Part shown: positions 44,209 to 53,134 of the stretch, piece by piece
Position numbering within the stretch: position 1 is the stretch's first letter
Layout of the letters: the number at the start of each line of letters is the position of its first letter
Source: RYN-133 sp963785425
GTDB taxonomy: Bacteria; Actinomycetota; Actinomycetes; Mycobacteriales; Jatrophihabitantaceae
Direction: 5' to 3'
DNA length: 64,000 bases
Assembly: GCA_963785425.1 (NCBI GenBank)
Contig: CAWAVG010000002.1
Location: 372,001 to 436,000 of the forward strand
Notes under the pieces: model-generated
What the model was told of the DNA's origin: nothing
Seen by the model: the letters and a program-made list of their open reading frames with translations, nothing else
Databases searched by the model: none
Made by a program: the position numbers and the translations under genes

Positions 44209-45600
44209 GTGGTCACGCCAACGGTTCAGCCGGCTCAGGAAGCGCCGAATCCAGCTGGCGGCAGGCTCGATGAGCTCATCGCGAACGAGGAACAGATCTT
44301 CCTCGCGCGCCAGCCGCGCAGTGCCGAGCTGATCGCCCGGGCCAAGCAGCACCTGGCCGGCGGCGCGACCTCCAGCTGGCAGATCGCATCGCCGCAGGCG
44401 GTGTGGATGAGTCACGGCGCGGGGTCGAAGGTGTACGACGTCGACGGCACCGAATACGTCGACATGCACGGCGGGTACGGCGCGTCGATCGCCGGCCACG
44501 CCCATCCCGCGATCGTCGCCGCGGTGTCCGACCGGGTGCGCCACGGCACCCACTTCGCGCAGCCGACGGAGGACGCGATCGCCGTTGCTGCCGAGCTGGG
44601 TCGCCGGTTCGGGCTGCCGTTGTGGCGCTTCGGCAACTCCGGCACCGAAGCGACGATGGACGCCGTGCACTTGATGCGGGCGATCTCCGGGCGCGACCTC
44701 ATCATCAAGGTCGAGGGCTGTTACCACGGCCATCACGACTCGGTGCAGGTGTCCGTGACGCCCGAGGCCGACGAGATCGGACCGCGCGAGAACCCGCACG
44801 GTGTCGCTGCGAGCAGTGGCATTCCGGCCGCGATCCGCGACCTCGTCGTCGTCGTGCCGTTCAACGATCTCGAGGCGGTCGAGCGGGCGCTGGTCGCACA
44901 CGCGGGACATGTCGCCGGCATGATCGTCGAGCCGATCATGATGAACGCCGGGATCATCCCGCCCGAACCCGGCTATCTCGACGGCCTCCGTGACCTGTTG
45001 CACCGGCACGGTGTTCTGCTGGCCTTCGACGAGGTCAAGACCGGGTTCACGACGGGCCCCGGAGGAGCGACTGCGCTGTACGGCGTGGTCCCCGACATCG
45101 TCTGCCTGGCGAAAGCACTCGGCGGCGGCATCTCGGTCGCCGCGATCGGCGGTACGTCCGAGGTGATGGCGGCGATCGTCGACGGCACCTACGACCAGGT
45201 GGGCACGTTCAACGGCAACCCGCTCGCCATGGCTGCCGCGCGGGCGACGCTCGAAGAGGTGCTCACCGACGACGCCTATGCCCACCTCGACCGGCTCTCG
45301 GCACGGATGCGCGCCGCCGTCGGCGCGACGATCGCCGAGCACGGCCTGCCGTGGCACCTCGTCAGTGTGGGCGCGAAGGGTTGCGTCACGTTCCGCAGCG
45401 GGCAGGTCCGCGAATACCGCGACTTCCTCGGTATCGACGACCGCCTGGGTCAGGCACACTGGCTCGTCCAGCACAACGGCGGCGTGTTCCTGCCGCCGTG
45501 GGGAAAGGTGGAGCAGTGGCTGCTGTCCGTCCAGCACGACGAGAACGACGTCGATCGCTTCGCCCGCAACTTCGCGCGGCTCGCCGGTGCAGTGAGCTGA
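44209..45600 (+). CDS. Class III aminotransferase (glutamate-1-semialdehyde aminomutase-like)
   Basis: A 463-residue PLP enzyme. GGYGASIAGHAHPAIV, GNSGTEATMDAVHLMRAISG, the PLP-holding IVEPIMMNAG and LLAFDEVKTGF, and the Schiff-base Lys in VCLAKALGGGISVAAIGG are all seen. It resembles glutamate-1-semialdehyde aminomutases, but the catabolic context favours transamination of an imported amine. Seven bases separate it from the transporter ATPase gene. Confidence 0.88.
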   Translation: MVTPTVQPAQEAPNPAGGRLDELIANEEQIFLARQPRSAELIARAKQHLAGGATSSWQIASPQAVWMSHGAGSKVYDVDGTEYVDMHGGYGASIAGHAHPAIVAAVSDRVRHGTHFAQPTEDAIAVAAELGRRFGLPLWRFGNSGTEATMDAVHLMRAISGRDLIIKVEGCYHGHHDSVQVSVTPEADEIGPRENPHGVAASSGIPAAIRDLVVVVPFNDLEAVERALVAHAGHVAGMIVEPIMMNAGIIPPEPGYLDGLRDLLHRHGVLLAFDEVKTGFTTGPGGATALYGVVPDIVCLAKALGGGISVAAIGGTSEVMAAIVDGTYDQVGTFNGNPLAMAAARATLEEVLTDDAYAHLDRLSARMRAAVGATIAEHGLPWHLVSVGAKGCVTFRSGQVREYRDFLGIDDRLGQAHWLVQHNGGVFLPPWGKVEQWLLSVQHDENDVDRFARNFARLAGAVS

Positions 45601-45607
45601 TCTGCTC

Positions 45608-46726
45608 GTGACGGGCGGCGCGATCCGGCTCGCCGGACTGGAGAAGTCGTTCGGCGGCGTCGTCGCCGTGAACGGGATCGACCTGGACATCGCCGCCGGG
45701 GAGTTCTTCTCACTCCTCGGCGCCTCGGGCTGCGGCAAGACCACGACCCTGCGCATGATTGCCGGCTTCGAGAAGCCCGACGCCGGCCAGATCCTGCTCG
45801 ACGGCCGTGATCTCTCGACCGACCCGCCACACACGCGTCCGGTGAACACCGTGTTCCAGAACTACGCGCTTTTCCCCTTCATGACGGTGCACGAGAACGT
45901 CGGGTTCGGGCTCAAGTACCAGCGCGTCAGCAAGTCGGAGCTGAACGCACGGGTGGGCCGCGCACTCGAGCTGACGCGGATGAGCGCGTTCGAGAACCGC
46001 CGCCCCGCGCAGCTGTCGGGTGGTCAGCAACAGCGCGTCGCGCTCGCGCGGGCACTCGTGCTCAATCCGCGCGTCCTGCTGCTCGACGAACCGCTGGGCG
46101 CCCTCGACGCCCAGCTGCGCAAGCAGTTGCAGCTCGAGCTGCGCGCGCTGCACCGCGAGGTCGGGGTGACGTTCGTCTACGTGACCCACGACCAGGAGGA
46201 AGCGCTCACCATGAGCGATCGCATCGCGGTGTTGGCCGAAGGACGCGTCGAGCAGGTCGGGGGACCGGAAGAGATCTACGCCGCGCCCGCGACGACATAC
46301 GTCGCAGGCTTCCTCGGGTCGGCCAACATCTTCGACGCCGAACTGCTGTCGGTGTCGGACGCCGAAGGGGTGTGCGCGACGCTCGACACGAAGATCTGCG
46401 CGCGCGTCCAGGACGACGACATCGCCACCGGGCCGGCCGCGGTCGTCATCCGTCCCGAGCGCATCGCACTCGCGGGCCCTGACGACTCGATCGCGGTCGG
46501 ACGCAACGTGCTCCGCGGCGTCGTGCACGACATCGTCTACCTCGGTGCCGCGACCCACGTGCACGTCGAACTGCCGGGCGGCCAGACGTTGACGGTGCAA
46601 GTTGCGAACCACGACGGCCCGTCGTCGGTCGGGTATGTGCCGGGCTCGACCGTGCAGTGTGTGTGCACCCCTGACGCGGTGCGCGTGCTGCGTCGCAGTG
46701 CAGCGGCGGCGCCCAGCGCGGGCTGA
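45608..46726 (+). CDS. ABC transporter ATPase, PotA-like
   Basis: A 372-residue ATPase with Walker A GASGCGKTT, signature LSGGQQQRVALARAL, Walker B VLLLDEPLGALD and a C-terminal TOBE domain. It energises the PotB/PotC permeases encoded on the other strand beyond the aminotransferase. GTG 45608. It ends 16 bases from the convergent TetR gene. Confidence 0.92.
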   Translation: MTGGAIRLAGLEKSFGGVVAVNGIDLDIAAGEFFSLLGASGCGKTTTLRMIAGFEKPDAGQILLDGRDLSTDPPHTRPVNTVFQNYALFPFMTVHENVGFGLKYQRVSKSELNARVGRALELTRMSAFENRRPAQLSGGQQQRVALARALVLNPRVLLLDEPLGALDAQLRKQLQLELRALHREVGVTFVYVTHDQEEALTMSDRIAVLAEGRVEQVGGPEEIYAAPATTYVAGFLGSANIFDAELLSVSDAEGVCATLDTKICARVQDDDIATGPAAVVIRPERIALAGPDDSIAVGRNVLRGVVHDIVYLGAATHVHVELPGGQTLTVQVANHDGPSSVGYVPGSTVQCVCTPDAVRVLRRSAAAAPSAG

Positions 46727-46742
46727 ACAAGGTCGGGTCGGT

Positions 46743-47384
46743 TCAGGCGGTGGCGCGCTTGCGGCGCGTGCTGCGCAGACCGAGCTCCTGACGGGCGAAG
46801 CTCATCGCGATCCGGTAGGCCGAATCGGGATCTATCTCGGGGTCCTGCAGCGCGACCTGGATGGACAGCCCGTCCAGCAGCGCACTGAACGTGAGGGCGA
46901 AGGCGCGGGCGTTGACCCGCCCGATCTCGCCGGACGCCTGTCCCGCCTTGACGATCGACACGATCATGTCGCGCCAGCGCCCGTCGAGTTCGACCCGGTC
47001 CTGCTTCACCTCGGGGTGGCGGAACGCCTGCGCCCACAGGTCGAACCACAACCCCCATGCGCCCGGCACGTCGCCGGTGTTCTCGGGAACGCATGTCCAG
47101 CGCACGAGCAGCGAGAGCCGCTCGCTCGCCGAGTCGACCTCGGCGAGCATCTTCTCCGCGCTGCCGTAGAAGTTCTGCTCGCTGTAGCGCAATGCGTCGA
47201 CGAGCAGGCGGTCGCGGGTGCCGAAGTAGTAGATGACCAGGGCCGAACTGGCGTTGGCGCGCTTGGCCACGTCGGCGATGCGGGTCTCGCCGAAACCGCG
47301 CTCGCAGATCAGTTCGGCAGCGGCGAGCAGCATCTGGTTGCGGCGTGCTTCATTGCTCGGCGTCGCCGGTGCCATGTCAGCCAT
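46743..47384 (-). CDS. TetR family transcriptional regulator of the catabolic island
   Basis: A 213-residue repressor. The HTH reads FGETRIADVAKRANASSALV, followed by IYYFGTRDRLLVDAL. The C-terminal domain has the BetI-type form (ALLDGLSIQVALQDPEIDPD). A GGAGGT ribosome binding site five bases before ATG 47384 fixes the start. One of three related palindromes lies between it and the divergent FAD oxidoreductase gene, so autoregulation is likely. Confidence 0.88.
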   Translation of the reverse strand: MADMAPATPSNEARRNQMLLAAAELICERGFGETRIADVAKRANASSALVIYYFGTRDRLLVDALRYSEQNFYGSAEKMLAEVDSASERLSLLVRWTCVPENTGDVPGAWGLWFDLWAQAFRHPEVKQDRVELDGRWRDMIVSIVKAGQASGEIGRVNARAFALTFSALLDGLSIQVALQDPEIDPDSAYRIAMSFARQELGLRSTRRKRATA

Positions 47385-47429
47385 CGACACCTCCCGAAGT
47401 CTTGTCTGGCACCCTAGCATCCCGTTAGA

Positions 47430-47445
47430 TTGAACAGTCAGTCAA
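47430..47445. promoter_or_regulatory. TetR operator copy C (tetR/FAD oxidoreductase divergent promoter)
   Basis: TTGAACAGTCAGTCAA lies 21 bases before ATG 47467 and 45 bases before the tetR start on the other strand. It is an imperfect palindrome, TTGAACA-GT-CAGTCAA, and shares the CAGTCA half with copies A and B. Confidence 0.7.
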
Positions 47446-47466
47446 ACTCGCCGAGGGGACGCGACA

Positions 47467-49113
47467 ATGGCGCAATCGTATGACGCGATCGTGGTCGGTG
47501 GCGGCCACAACGGGCTCGTGTCGGCCGCGTACCTCGCCAGGGCCGGCGCCCGCACGGTGGTGCTCGAATCACGCGCCACCGTTGGTGGCGCCGCGACGAC
47601 CGAGGCGCCGTGGCCCGATGCACCACAGCTGCGTGTGACGCGGTTGTCGTACGTGATGAGCCTGATGCCCCCGACCATCGTCGACGAGCTGTCCCTGCCG
47701 CGGCACGGCTACAAGGTGCATCCCATGGGGCCGTACTACCAGGCGTTTCCCGAAGGCGGCTCGCTCACGATCTACGAGGACGACCCGGCCCGCACCTACG
47801 ACGAGATCTCGAAGTGGTCGAAGAAGGACGCGGACGCGTGGCCGAGATGGAATGCCTGGCTCGCGGGCATCGCCGACGTGATGGGTCCGTTGCTGACGCG
47901 GGTGCCTCCGATGATCGGGTCGCACCGCCCGGCGGACCTGCTCGACGCCGCGAAGCTCGCATGGAGCCAGCGCGGACTCGACGTGCGGACGACGGCCGAC
48001 ATCACCCGCTTGATGACGATGAGCATCGCCGATCTGCTCGACGACTGGTTCGAGTCGCCGCAGATCAAGGGCGCACTGGCCGTCAACGGCGTGATCGGCA
48101 CCTGGGCGGGCCCGTGTGAACCCGGCACCGCCTACGTCATGGCACACCACTCGATCGGCGACGTCGGCGACGGCCAGCTGGGGAGCTGGGGCTACCCCGA
48201 GGGTGGCATGGGCGCGGTCTCGGCTGCCATTGCCGCGTCGGCACGCGAGTTCGGCGCGGAGATCCGTACCGATGCCCGGGTAGACCGGCTGATCGTGCGC
48301 GACGGACGGGTGCAGGGCGCCGTCCTCGCCGGCGGGCAGGAGCTGCATGCGCCACTGGTCGTCACCACTCTCCATCCGAAGATCGCGTTCCTCGACCAGA
48401 TCCCGCGCAGCGAGCTTCCCGACGGTTTCGTCACGGACATCGAGCGCTGGAAGACCCGCAGTGGCGTCGTGAAGATCAATCTCGCACTGGGCGAACTGCC
48501 GAACTTCACCGCGGACCCGAGCAGCGGGCTCGCCGAACACCACACCGGTTCGGTCGAGATGGCGCCAACGGTCGAATTCATCGAGCGGGCATTCCAGGAC
48601 GCGCGCGCCGGACGAGCTGCGCTCGCGCCGTTCAGCGACGCCGTGATCCCGACCAGCCTCGACCCGACGCTGTGCCCGGACGGCACCCACATCATGTCGC
48701 TGTTCACGCAGTGGGTGCCGGCCGACTGGAACGCGGCACCGCATACCGCGGAGCTCGAGGCTTATGCGGACCGGCTGATCGAGCTCTACGACGCCGTCGC
48801 GCCGAACTTCAAGGCGTCGATCCTGCACCGCGACATCGTCGGGCCGCACGAGATGGAGGTCGAGTACGGGCTGGTGGGAGGCAACATCTTCCACGGCGAG
48901 CTGTCCTTGGAGCAGCTGTTCCACATGCGTCCCGCACCCGGTTACGCCGACTACCGCACGCCGATCGCAGGCCTGTACAACGGCAGCTCCGCGACCCACG
49001 CGGGCGGCGGCGTGTGCGGCATCCCCGGGTGGCAAGCCGCCCGGGCCGCGCTCGCCGATCGCAAGCGCAAGCCGCAGCGGGTGCAAGCGGCGCTCGCGCG
49101 CCGGGCGGTATGA
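47467..49113 (+). CDS. Phytoene-desaturase-like FAD oxidoreductase (PYROXD2-like), copy 2
   Basis: A 548-residue flavoprotein with IVVGGGHNGLVSAAYLARAG and ESRATVGGAATT at the N-terminus, and GLYNGSSATHAGGGVCGIPG at the C-terminus. It is paralogous to the gene at 38294. It heads an operon whose next two genes encode CoA-dependent enzymes, and is coupled to the first of them by an ATGA overlap. Substrate unknown. Confidence 0.86.
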   Translation: MAQSYDAIVVGGGHNGLVSAAYLARAGARTVVLESRATVGGAATTEAPWPDAPQLRVTRLSYVMSLMPPTIVDELSLPRHGYKVHPMGPYYQAFPEGGSLTIYEDDPARTYDEISKWSKKDADAWPRWNAWLAGIADVMGPLLTRVPPMIGSHRPADLLDAAKLAWSQRGLDVRTTADITRLMTMSIADLLDDWFESPQIKGALAVNGVIGTWAGPCEPGTAYVMAHHSIGDVGDGQLGSWGYPEGGMGAVSAAIAASAREFGAEIRTDARVDRLIVRDGRVQGAVLAGGQELHAPLVVTTLHPKIAFLDQIPRSELPDGFVTDIERWKTRSGVVKINLALGELPNFTADPSSGLAEHHTGSVEMAPTVEFIERAFQDARAGRAALAPFSDAVIPTSLDPTLCPDGTHIMSLFTQWVPADWNAAPHTAELEAYADRLIELYDAVAPNFKASILHRDIVGPHEMEVEYGLVGGNIFHGELSLEQLFHMRPAPGYADYRTPIAGLYNGSSATHAGGGVCGIPGWQAARAALADRKRKPQRVQAALARRAV

Positions 49114-51188
49114 CCACTGCGCCGGACGCGGTCGCCGCAATGCTGCAGGCCCGGTCGATCGCTGTCGTCGGCGCGAGTGCCCGGCCCGCCAGCTTCGGCG
49201 CACGCATGATCGACGAGGTGGCCCGGGGCGCGGGTCACCGGGCGATCCACCTGGTCAATCCGCGCTACGACAAGATCGGCGGGCGCGCCTGCCTCACCTC
49301 CCTGAAGCACCTGGACGGACCGGTCGACCTTGCGTTGCTCGGCGTCGGCGACGACGCGTTGGAAGCTCAACTACGCGACGCGGCCGAGGTCGGTGTGCGA
49401 TCTGCGGTGATCTTCGGCAACGCGCACGGGGACGAGCTGCGCGCGGCGTTGCGCGACATCGCGACCGAGGCGGGGATGGCGGTGTGCGGCGCCGGGTGCA
49501 TGGGCTTCGTCAACGTCGTCGACGACCTGCGAGCCACCGGCTACATCGAGCGCGAGGCGATCCCGCGCGGGCCGATCGCGCTCGTGACGCATTCCGGTTC
49601 CATCTTCTCTGCGCTGCTGCGCACGCGCCGTGCACTCGGCTACACCCTCGCCGTCTCGTCCGGCCAGGAGCTCGTCACGACAGCCGTCGACTACCTCGAC
49701 TACACACTCGAGCACACGGACACGCGGGTACTCGCGTTCGCGCTCGAAGCTGCGCGTGACGGCGCGCGGCTCGTCGCGTCGCTGGCCCGCGCCGCGGAGG
49801 CCGACATCCCCGCAGTGGTGTTGCCCGTCGGCAGTTCGCCGCTGGGCGCGAATCTCGTCACGGCCCATTCGGGCGCCCTGGCAGGCGCGCAGTCCACGTG
49901 GGCGGCCCTCGCCGAGGCGACCGGAGCGATGATCGTTCGCGACCTGGCCGAGTTCACCGACACGTTGGAACTGCTGTCGATCGGGCGTCGCCCACGCAGC
50001 GGACGCGGCATCGCGACGGTGCACGACTCGGGTGCCGAACGCACGATGGTCGCCGACCGCGCCCATGAGCTGGGCGTGCCGTTCGCGCCGCTGCAACCGT
50101 CGACACTGCAGCGCATCGACGGCCTGCTCGACGACGGCCTCGTGGCCACGAACCCGCTCGACCTGTGGGGCAACGGCGCGAACACCCGCGAGCTGTTCGC
50201 CGCCGCCCTGCAGGCAACGGCCGACGACCCGGCCGTGTCCGTCGTCGCGCTCGCCGTCGACCTCGTCGAGGAGTACGACGGCGACCGCTCCTACATCGAG
50301 GCCGCACTCGATGTCGAGACGGACGCACCGCTCGTGGTGCTGGCCAACCTCGCGTCGGCGATCGACCACGAGGCTGCCTCGACCCTTCGCGCCGCCGGCA
50401 TTCCCGTCCTCGAAGGCACCACGAGCGGGCTCGCCGCGCTGCGTCACGCCTTGCAGTGGGCGGAGCGACCGCCCGCCGCACCGGTGCCGCCCGTCGACGC
50501 GGCACGTGCCGAGCGGTGGCGCACTCGCCTCGCCGATCCGACCCCGCTCCGTGCGGACGAGTCGTTCGCGTTGCTCGGCGCCTACGGCATACCCGCGGTG
50601 CCCACGCGGCAGATCGACTCGTCGCGCGCCGCGGTCGCCGCCGCGCGCGAGATCGGTTATCCCGTCGTCATGAAGTCGGCCGCGCCGGGCCTTGCGCACA
50701 AGAACGACGTCGGCGGCGTCGTGCTCGGAGTCGCCGGCGACGACGACGTGCGGGCCGCCTACGAGCGACTCGCGGCGAACCTCGGCCCGCACGTCACGGT
50801 CAGCGCCACGGCGCCCGCCGGCGTCGAGATCGCGCTCGGCTTGGCGCCCGACCCGTACCTCGGCCTACTTGTCGTGGTCGGCGCGGGAGGCGTCGATGCG
50901 GAGCTGATCCGCGACACGGCCGTGCTGCTGCCGCCGGTCACCGCGGAGCGTGCGCATCGGGCACTGGATTCGTTGGTGATCCGCGCCCTGCTCGCCGGGT
51001 GGCGGGGCCGCCCACCGGCGCATCTGCCGTCGCTCGTCGACGCGATCGTCGCGTTGGGCGTGCTCGCGTCGGAACTCGGCGGCGCGGTGCGCGCCCTCGA
51101 CATCAACCCGATCATCGCCGGGCCGGACGGTGCCGTCGCAGTCGATGCGTTCGTGGAGAGGACGACGGATGTTCGCACTGACCGATGA
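49110..51188 (+). CDS. NDP-forming acyl-CoA synthetase (acetate-CoA ligase family)
   Basis: A 692-residue single-chain enzyme. The order is CoA-binding domain (SIAVVGASARPASFGARMI), two ligase-CoA domains with the phospho-His motif TAHSGALAG, then an ATP-grasp C-terminal half (ALLGAYGIPAVPTR, GYPVVMKSAAPGLAHKNDVG). It activates a carboxylic acid while converting ATP to ADP and phosphate. Translationally coupled to both neighbours. Confidence 0.88.
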   Translation: MTTAPDAVAAMLQARSIAVVGASARPASFGARMIDEVARGAGHRAIHLVNPRYDKIGGRACLTSLKHLDGPVDLALLGVGDDALEAQLRDAAEVGVRSAVIFGNAHGDELRAALRDIATEAGMAVCGAGCMGFVNVVDDLRATGYIEREAIPRGPIALVTHSGSIFSALLRTRRALGYTLAVSSGQELVTTAVDYLDYTLEHTDTRVLAFALEAARDGARLVASLARAAEADIPAVVLPVGSSPLGANLVTAHSGALAGAQSTWAALAEATGAMIVRDLAEFTDTLELLSIGRRPRSGRGIATVHDSGAERTMVADRAHELGVPFAPLQPSTLQRIDGLLDDGLVATNPLDLWGNGANTRELFAAALQATADDPAVSVVALAVDLVEEYDGDRSYIEAALDVETDAPLVVLANLASAIDHEAASTLRAAGIPVLEGTTSGLAALRHALQWAERPPAAPVPPVDAARAERWRTRLADPTPLRADESFALLGAYGIPAVPTRQIDSSRAAVAAAREIGYPVVMKSAAPGLAHKNDVGGVVLGVAGDDDVRAAYERLAANLGPHVTVSATAPAGVEIALGLAPDPYLGLLVVVGAGGVDAELIRDTAVLLPPVTAERAHRALDSLVIRALLAGWRGRPPAHLPSLVDAIVALGVLASELGGAVRALDINPIIAGPDGAVAVDAFVERTTDVRTDR

Positions 51189-52329
51189 GGATCTGGCCGT
51201 CCAGCGAGCGGCACGCGAGTTCGCCGACACGTTGATCCCGCTGGAGGTCGACGTCGAGCTCGCGGGTGGCGTGGTGGCGCCGGAGGTCGCCGCGCACAAC
51301 CATGCCCAGGCGCTGGCGCGCGGGGTGTACGCGACCAACATGCCCACCTCGGTCGGCGGCCCGGGCTGCACGATGCTGCAGCAGGTGCTGGTACAGGAGC
51401 AGGCGGGGCGCGTGACCAACGGGCTCGGCTGGGCGATGCACACGCCGCCGGCGTGGTGGGTCGAGGTCGCGACCGACTTCCAGCGCGAACGGTGGCTGTC
51501 GCCCGCGGTGCGCGGCGAACGCCACGAGTGCTACGCCATCACCGAAGAGTTCGCCGGCTCCGATGTCGACGCGATCAGTGCGACTGCGAAGCGTGTGGGC
51601 GACGACTACGTGGTCGACGGCGTGAAATGGCACGTCACGTCGTTCAACGTCGCCGACTACTGCTTCGTGCAGGCCAAGCTCGACACCGGCGAGCACGTAC
51701 TGCTCGTGCTGGACCTGCCCCACCCGGGCGTGGAGGTCGTGCGTACACCGGCGTACTCGCACAACATCGCCGACCACCATCCGATCGTGGCGTTCACCGA
51801 CGTGCACATCCCGGTCACACATCGCATCGGTGGTGAGGGCGACGGGATGACGTTCGCCTACGACTGGTTCCGCTTCGAACGGATCATGGTCGCCGCGCGC
51901 TGCGTCGGCGCCGCGCAGCGGCTGGTCGACGCGGCGTCGGAGTTCGCGCGGCACCGGCAGGTCGGCGGGCAGCCGCTCGGTGATCACCAGCTTGTCGCGG
52001 CGATGCTCGCCGACAGCGTGACGGAACTGTTCGCGGCGCGGGCGATGCTCTACGAGGTCGCCAGGTCGGTCGACGCCGGCGCCGACCGCAAGGTGCTGCA
52101 CGGACGGGCCTCGATGGCGAAGCTGTACTGCTCGGAGATGGCCGGGCGGGTGGCCGACCGGGCCGTGCAGATCTTCGGCGGTCGCGGGTACATGCGCGAG
52201 AACGTCGCCGAGCGGATGTACCGCGAGCTTCGCGTCGAGCGCATCTGGGAAGGGGCGAGCGAGGTGCAACGGCTGATCGTCGCCCGCGCGCTGCTCAACC
52301 GCGGCCCGGCAGGGCTCACCGGCGGCTGA
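51169..52329 (+). CDS. Acyl-CoA dehydrogenase
   Basis: A 386-residue FAD enzyme. CYAITEEFAGSDVDAISATA is the FAD-binding middle domain, and the C-terminal helical part reads QIFGGRGYMRENVAERMYRE with the catalytic-base position in RIWEGASEVQRL. It likely forms a 2,3-double bond in the acyl-CoA made by the preceding synthetase. ATG 51169 overlaps that gene by 20 bases. Confidence 0.9.
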   Translation: MFALTDEDLAVQRAAREFADTLIPLEVDVELAGGVVAPEVAAHNHAQALARGVYATNMPTSVGGPGCTMLQQVLVQEQAGRVTNGLGWAMHTPPAWWVEVATDFQRERWLSPAVRGERHECYAITEEFAGSDVDAISATAKRVGDDYVVDGVKWHVTSFNVADYCFVQAKLDTGEHVLLVLDLPHPGVEVVRTPAYSHNIADHHPIVAFTDVHIPVTHRIGGEGDGMTFAYDWFRFERIMVAARCVGAAQRLVDAASEFARHRQVGGQPLGDHQLVAAMLADSVTELFAARAMLYEVARSVDAGADRKVLHGRASMAKLYCSEMAGRVADRAVQIFGGRGYMRENVAERMYRELRVERIWEGASEVQRLIVARALLNRGPAGLTGG

Positions 52330-52354
52330 GGCTCGACCCCAATCTGCAGCCAGG

Positions 52355-53134
52355 TCAGGACGGGTCGACGTAGCGTGCGTGTGACTCGACCTCGGCGAAC
52401 ACCGTGCCCGCAATGGGCTGACGCATCTCCTCGGCGAGGTGACCGAGCAATCCCGCACAGCGCGCAAGGAGCACGACCCCGCGCAGCATCGCCAGTGGGA
52501 TGCCGAGGTCGGCCAACGCGGCGCCGCACACGCCGGCGCCGTTGAGCGGCAGGGCCTTGCCGAGCTCGCTCGGGGCGACACGTCCTACTGCTTCGAACAG
52601 CGCGAGGTGCGGACCGTACTGATCGGTGTCGTGCGCGATCGTGATGATGACGGGCGTTCGCGGGTCGCCTTGTTTGTGCAGGTGATGACCCAACCCGGGG
52701 ACGAACCGGCCGGCGTCCCGTCGCGAACGAATGGCCGCACGCGCCAGCTCGTCCCACCCGGCGTCGTCGGTCGGCGGCGATTCGATGTCAGCGAGGGCTT
52801 CGGCGAGGAATGCGCCGGTGTCCTCGCTGACGCCGAGGAAGCGAGATCCGCCCCCGAGCAGTCCGGCCGCGAGCGCGCCCTGGATCGCGTCGGGGGCAGA
52901 CAGGTAGGTGAGTCGCGCGGCGATGGCGGTGGGGGTGAATCCGTGATCGGCCAAGGCCACCAGCACGGCCTCGAACAGTCGCGACTGCGCCGGCGTCGGC
53001 GCCTGCAAGGTGACCAGTCGGTAGGCGAGTGCGCCGAAACTGACCTTGCCGATCAGGTCGGTGGCGAGGTTCTCGCCGAACAGCGAGATGGTGTCGACGG
53101 ACGAGACACCGAGGCTGGTCGGGTAGTCGGGCAT
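52355..53134 (-). CDS. Citrate-synthase-fold protein, citryl-CoA lyase-like
   Basis: A 259-residue small member of the citrate synthase fold. The first His is present in ADHGFTPTAIAARL and the second in GLGHHLHKQGDPRT. Where citrate synthases usually keep a catalytic Asp, the aligned segment reads LNGAGVCGAALADLGIP, with no Asp in that position. It is about 60 percent of full citrate synthase length. The TGATG overlap with the CoA transferase gene suggests the two act in series, possibly thioester formation then C-C cleavage. Confidence 0.75.
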   Translation of the reverse strand: MPDYPTSLGVSSVDTISLFGENLATDLIGKVSFGALAYRLVTLQAPTPAQSRLFEAVLVALADHGFTPTAIAARLTYLSAPDAIQGALAAGLLGGGSRFLGVSEDTGAFLAEALADIESPPTDDAGWDELARAAIRSRRDAGRFVPGLGHHLHKQGDPRTPVIITIAHDTDQYGPHLALFEAVGRVAPSELGKALPLNGAGVCGAALADLGIPLAMLRGVVLLARCAGLLGHLAEEMRQPIAGTVFAEVESHARYVDPS

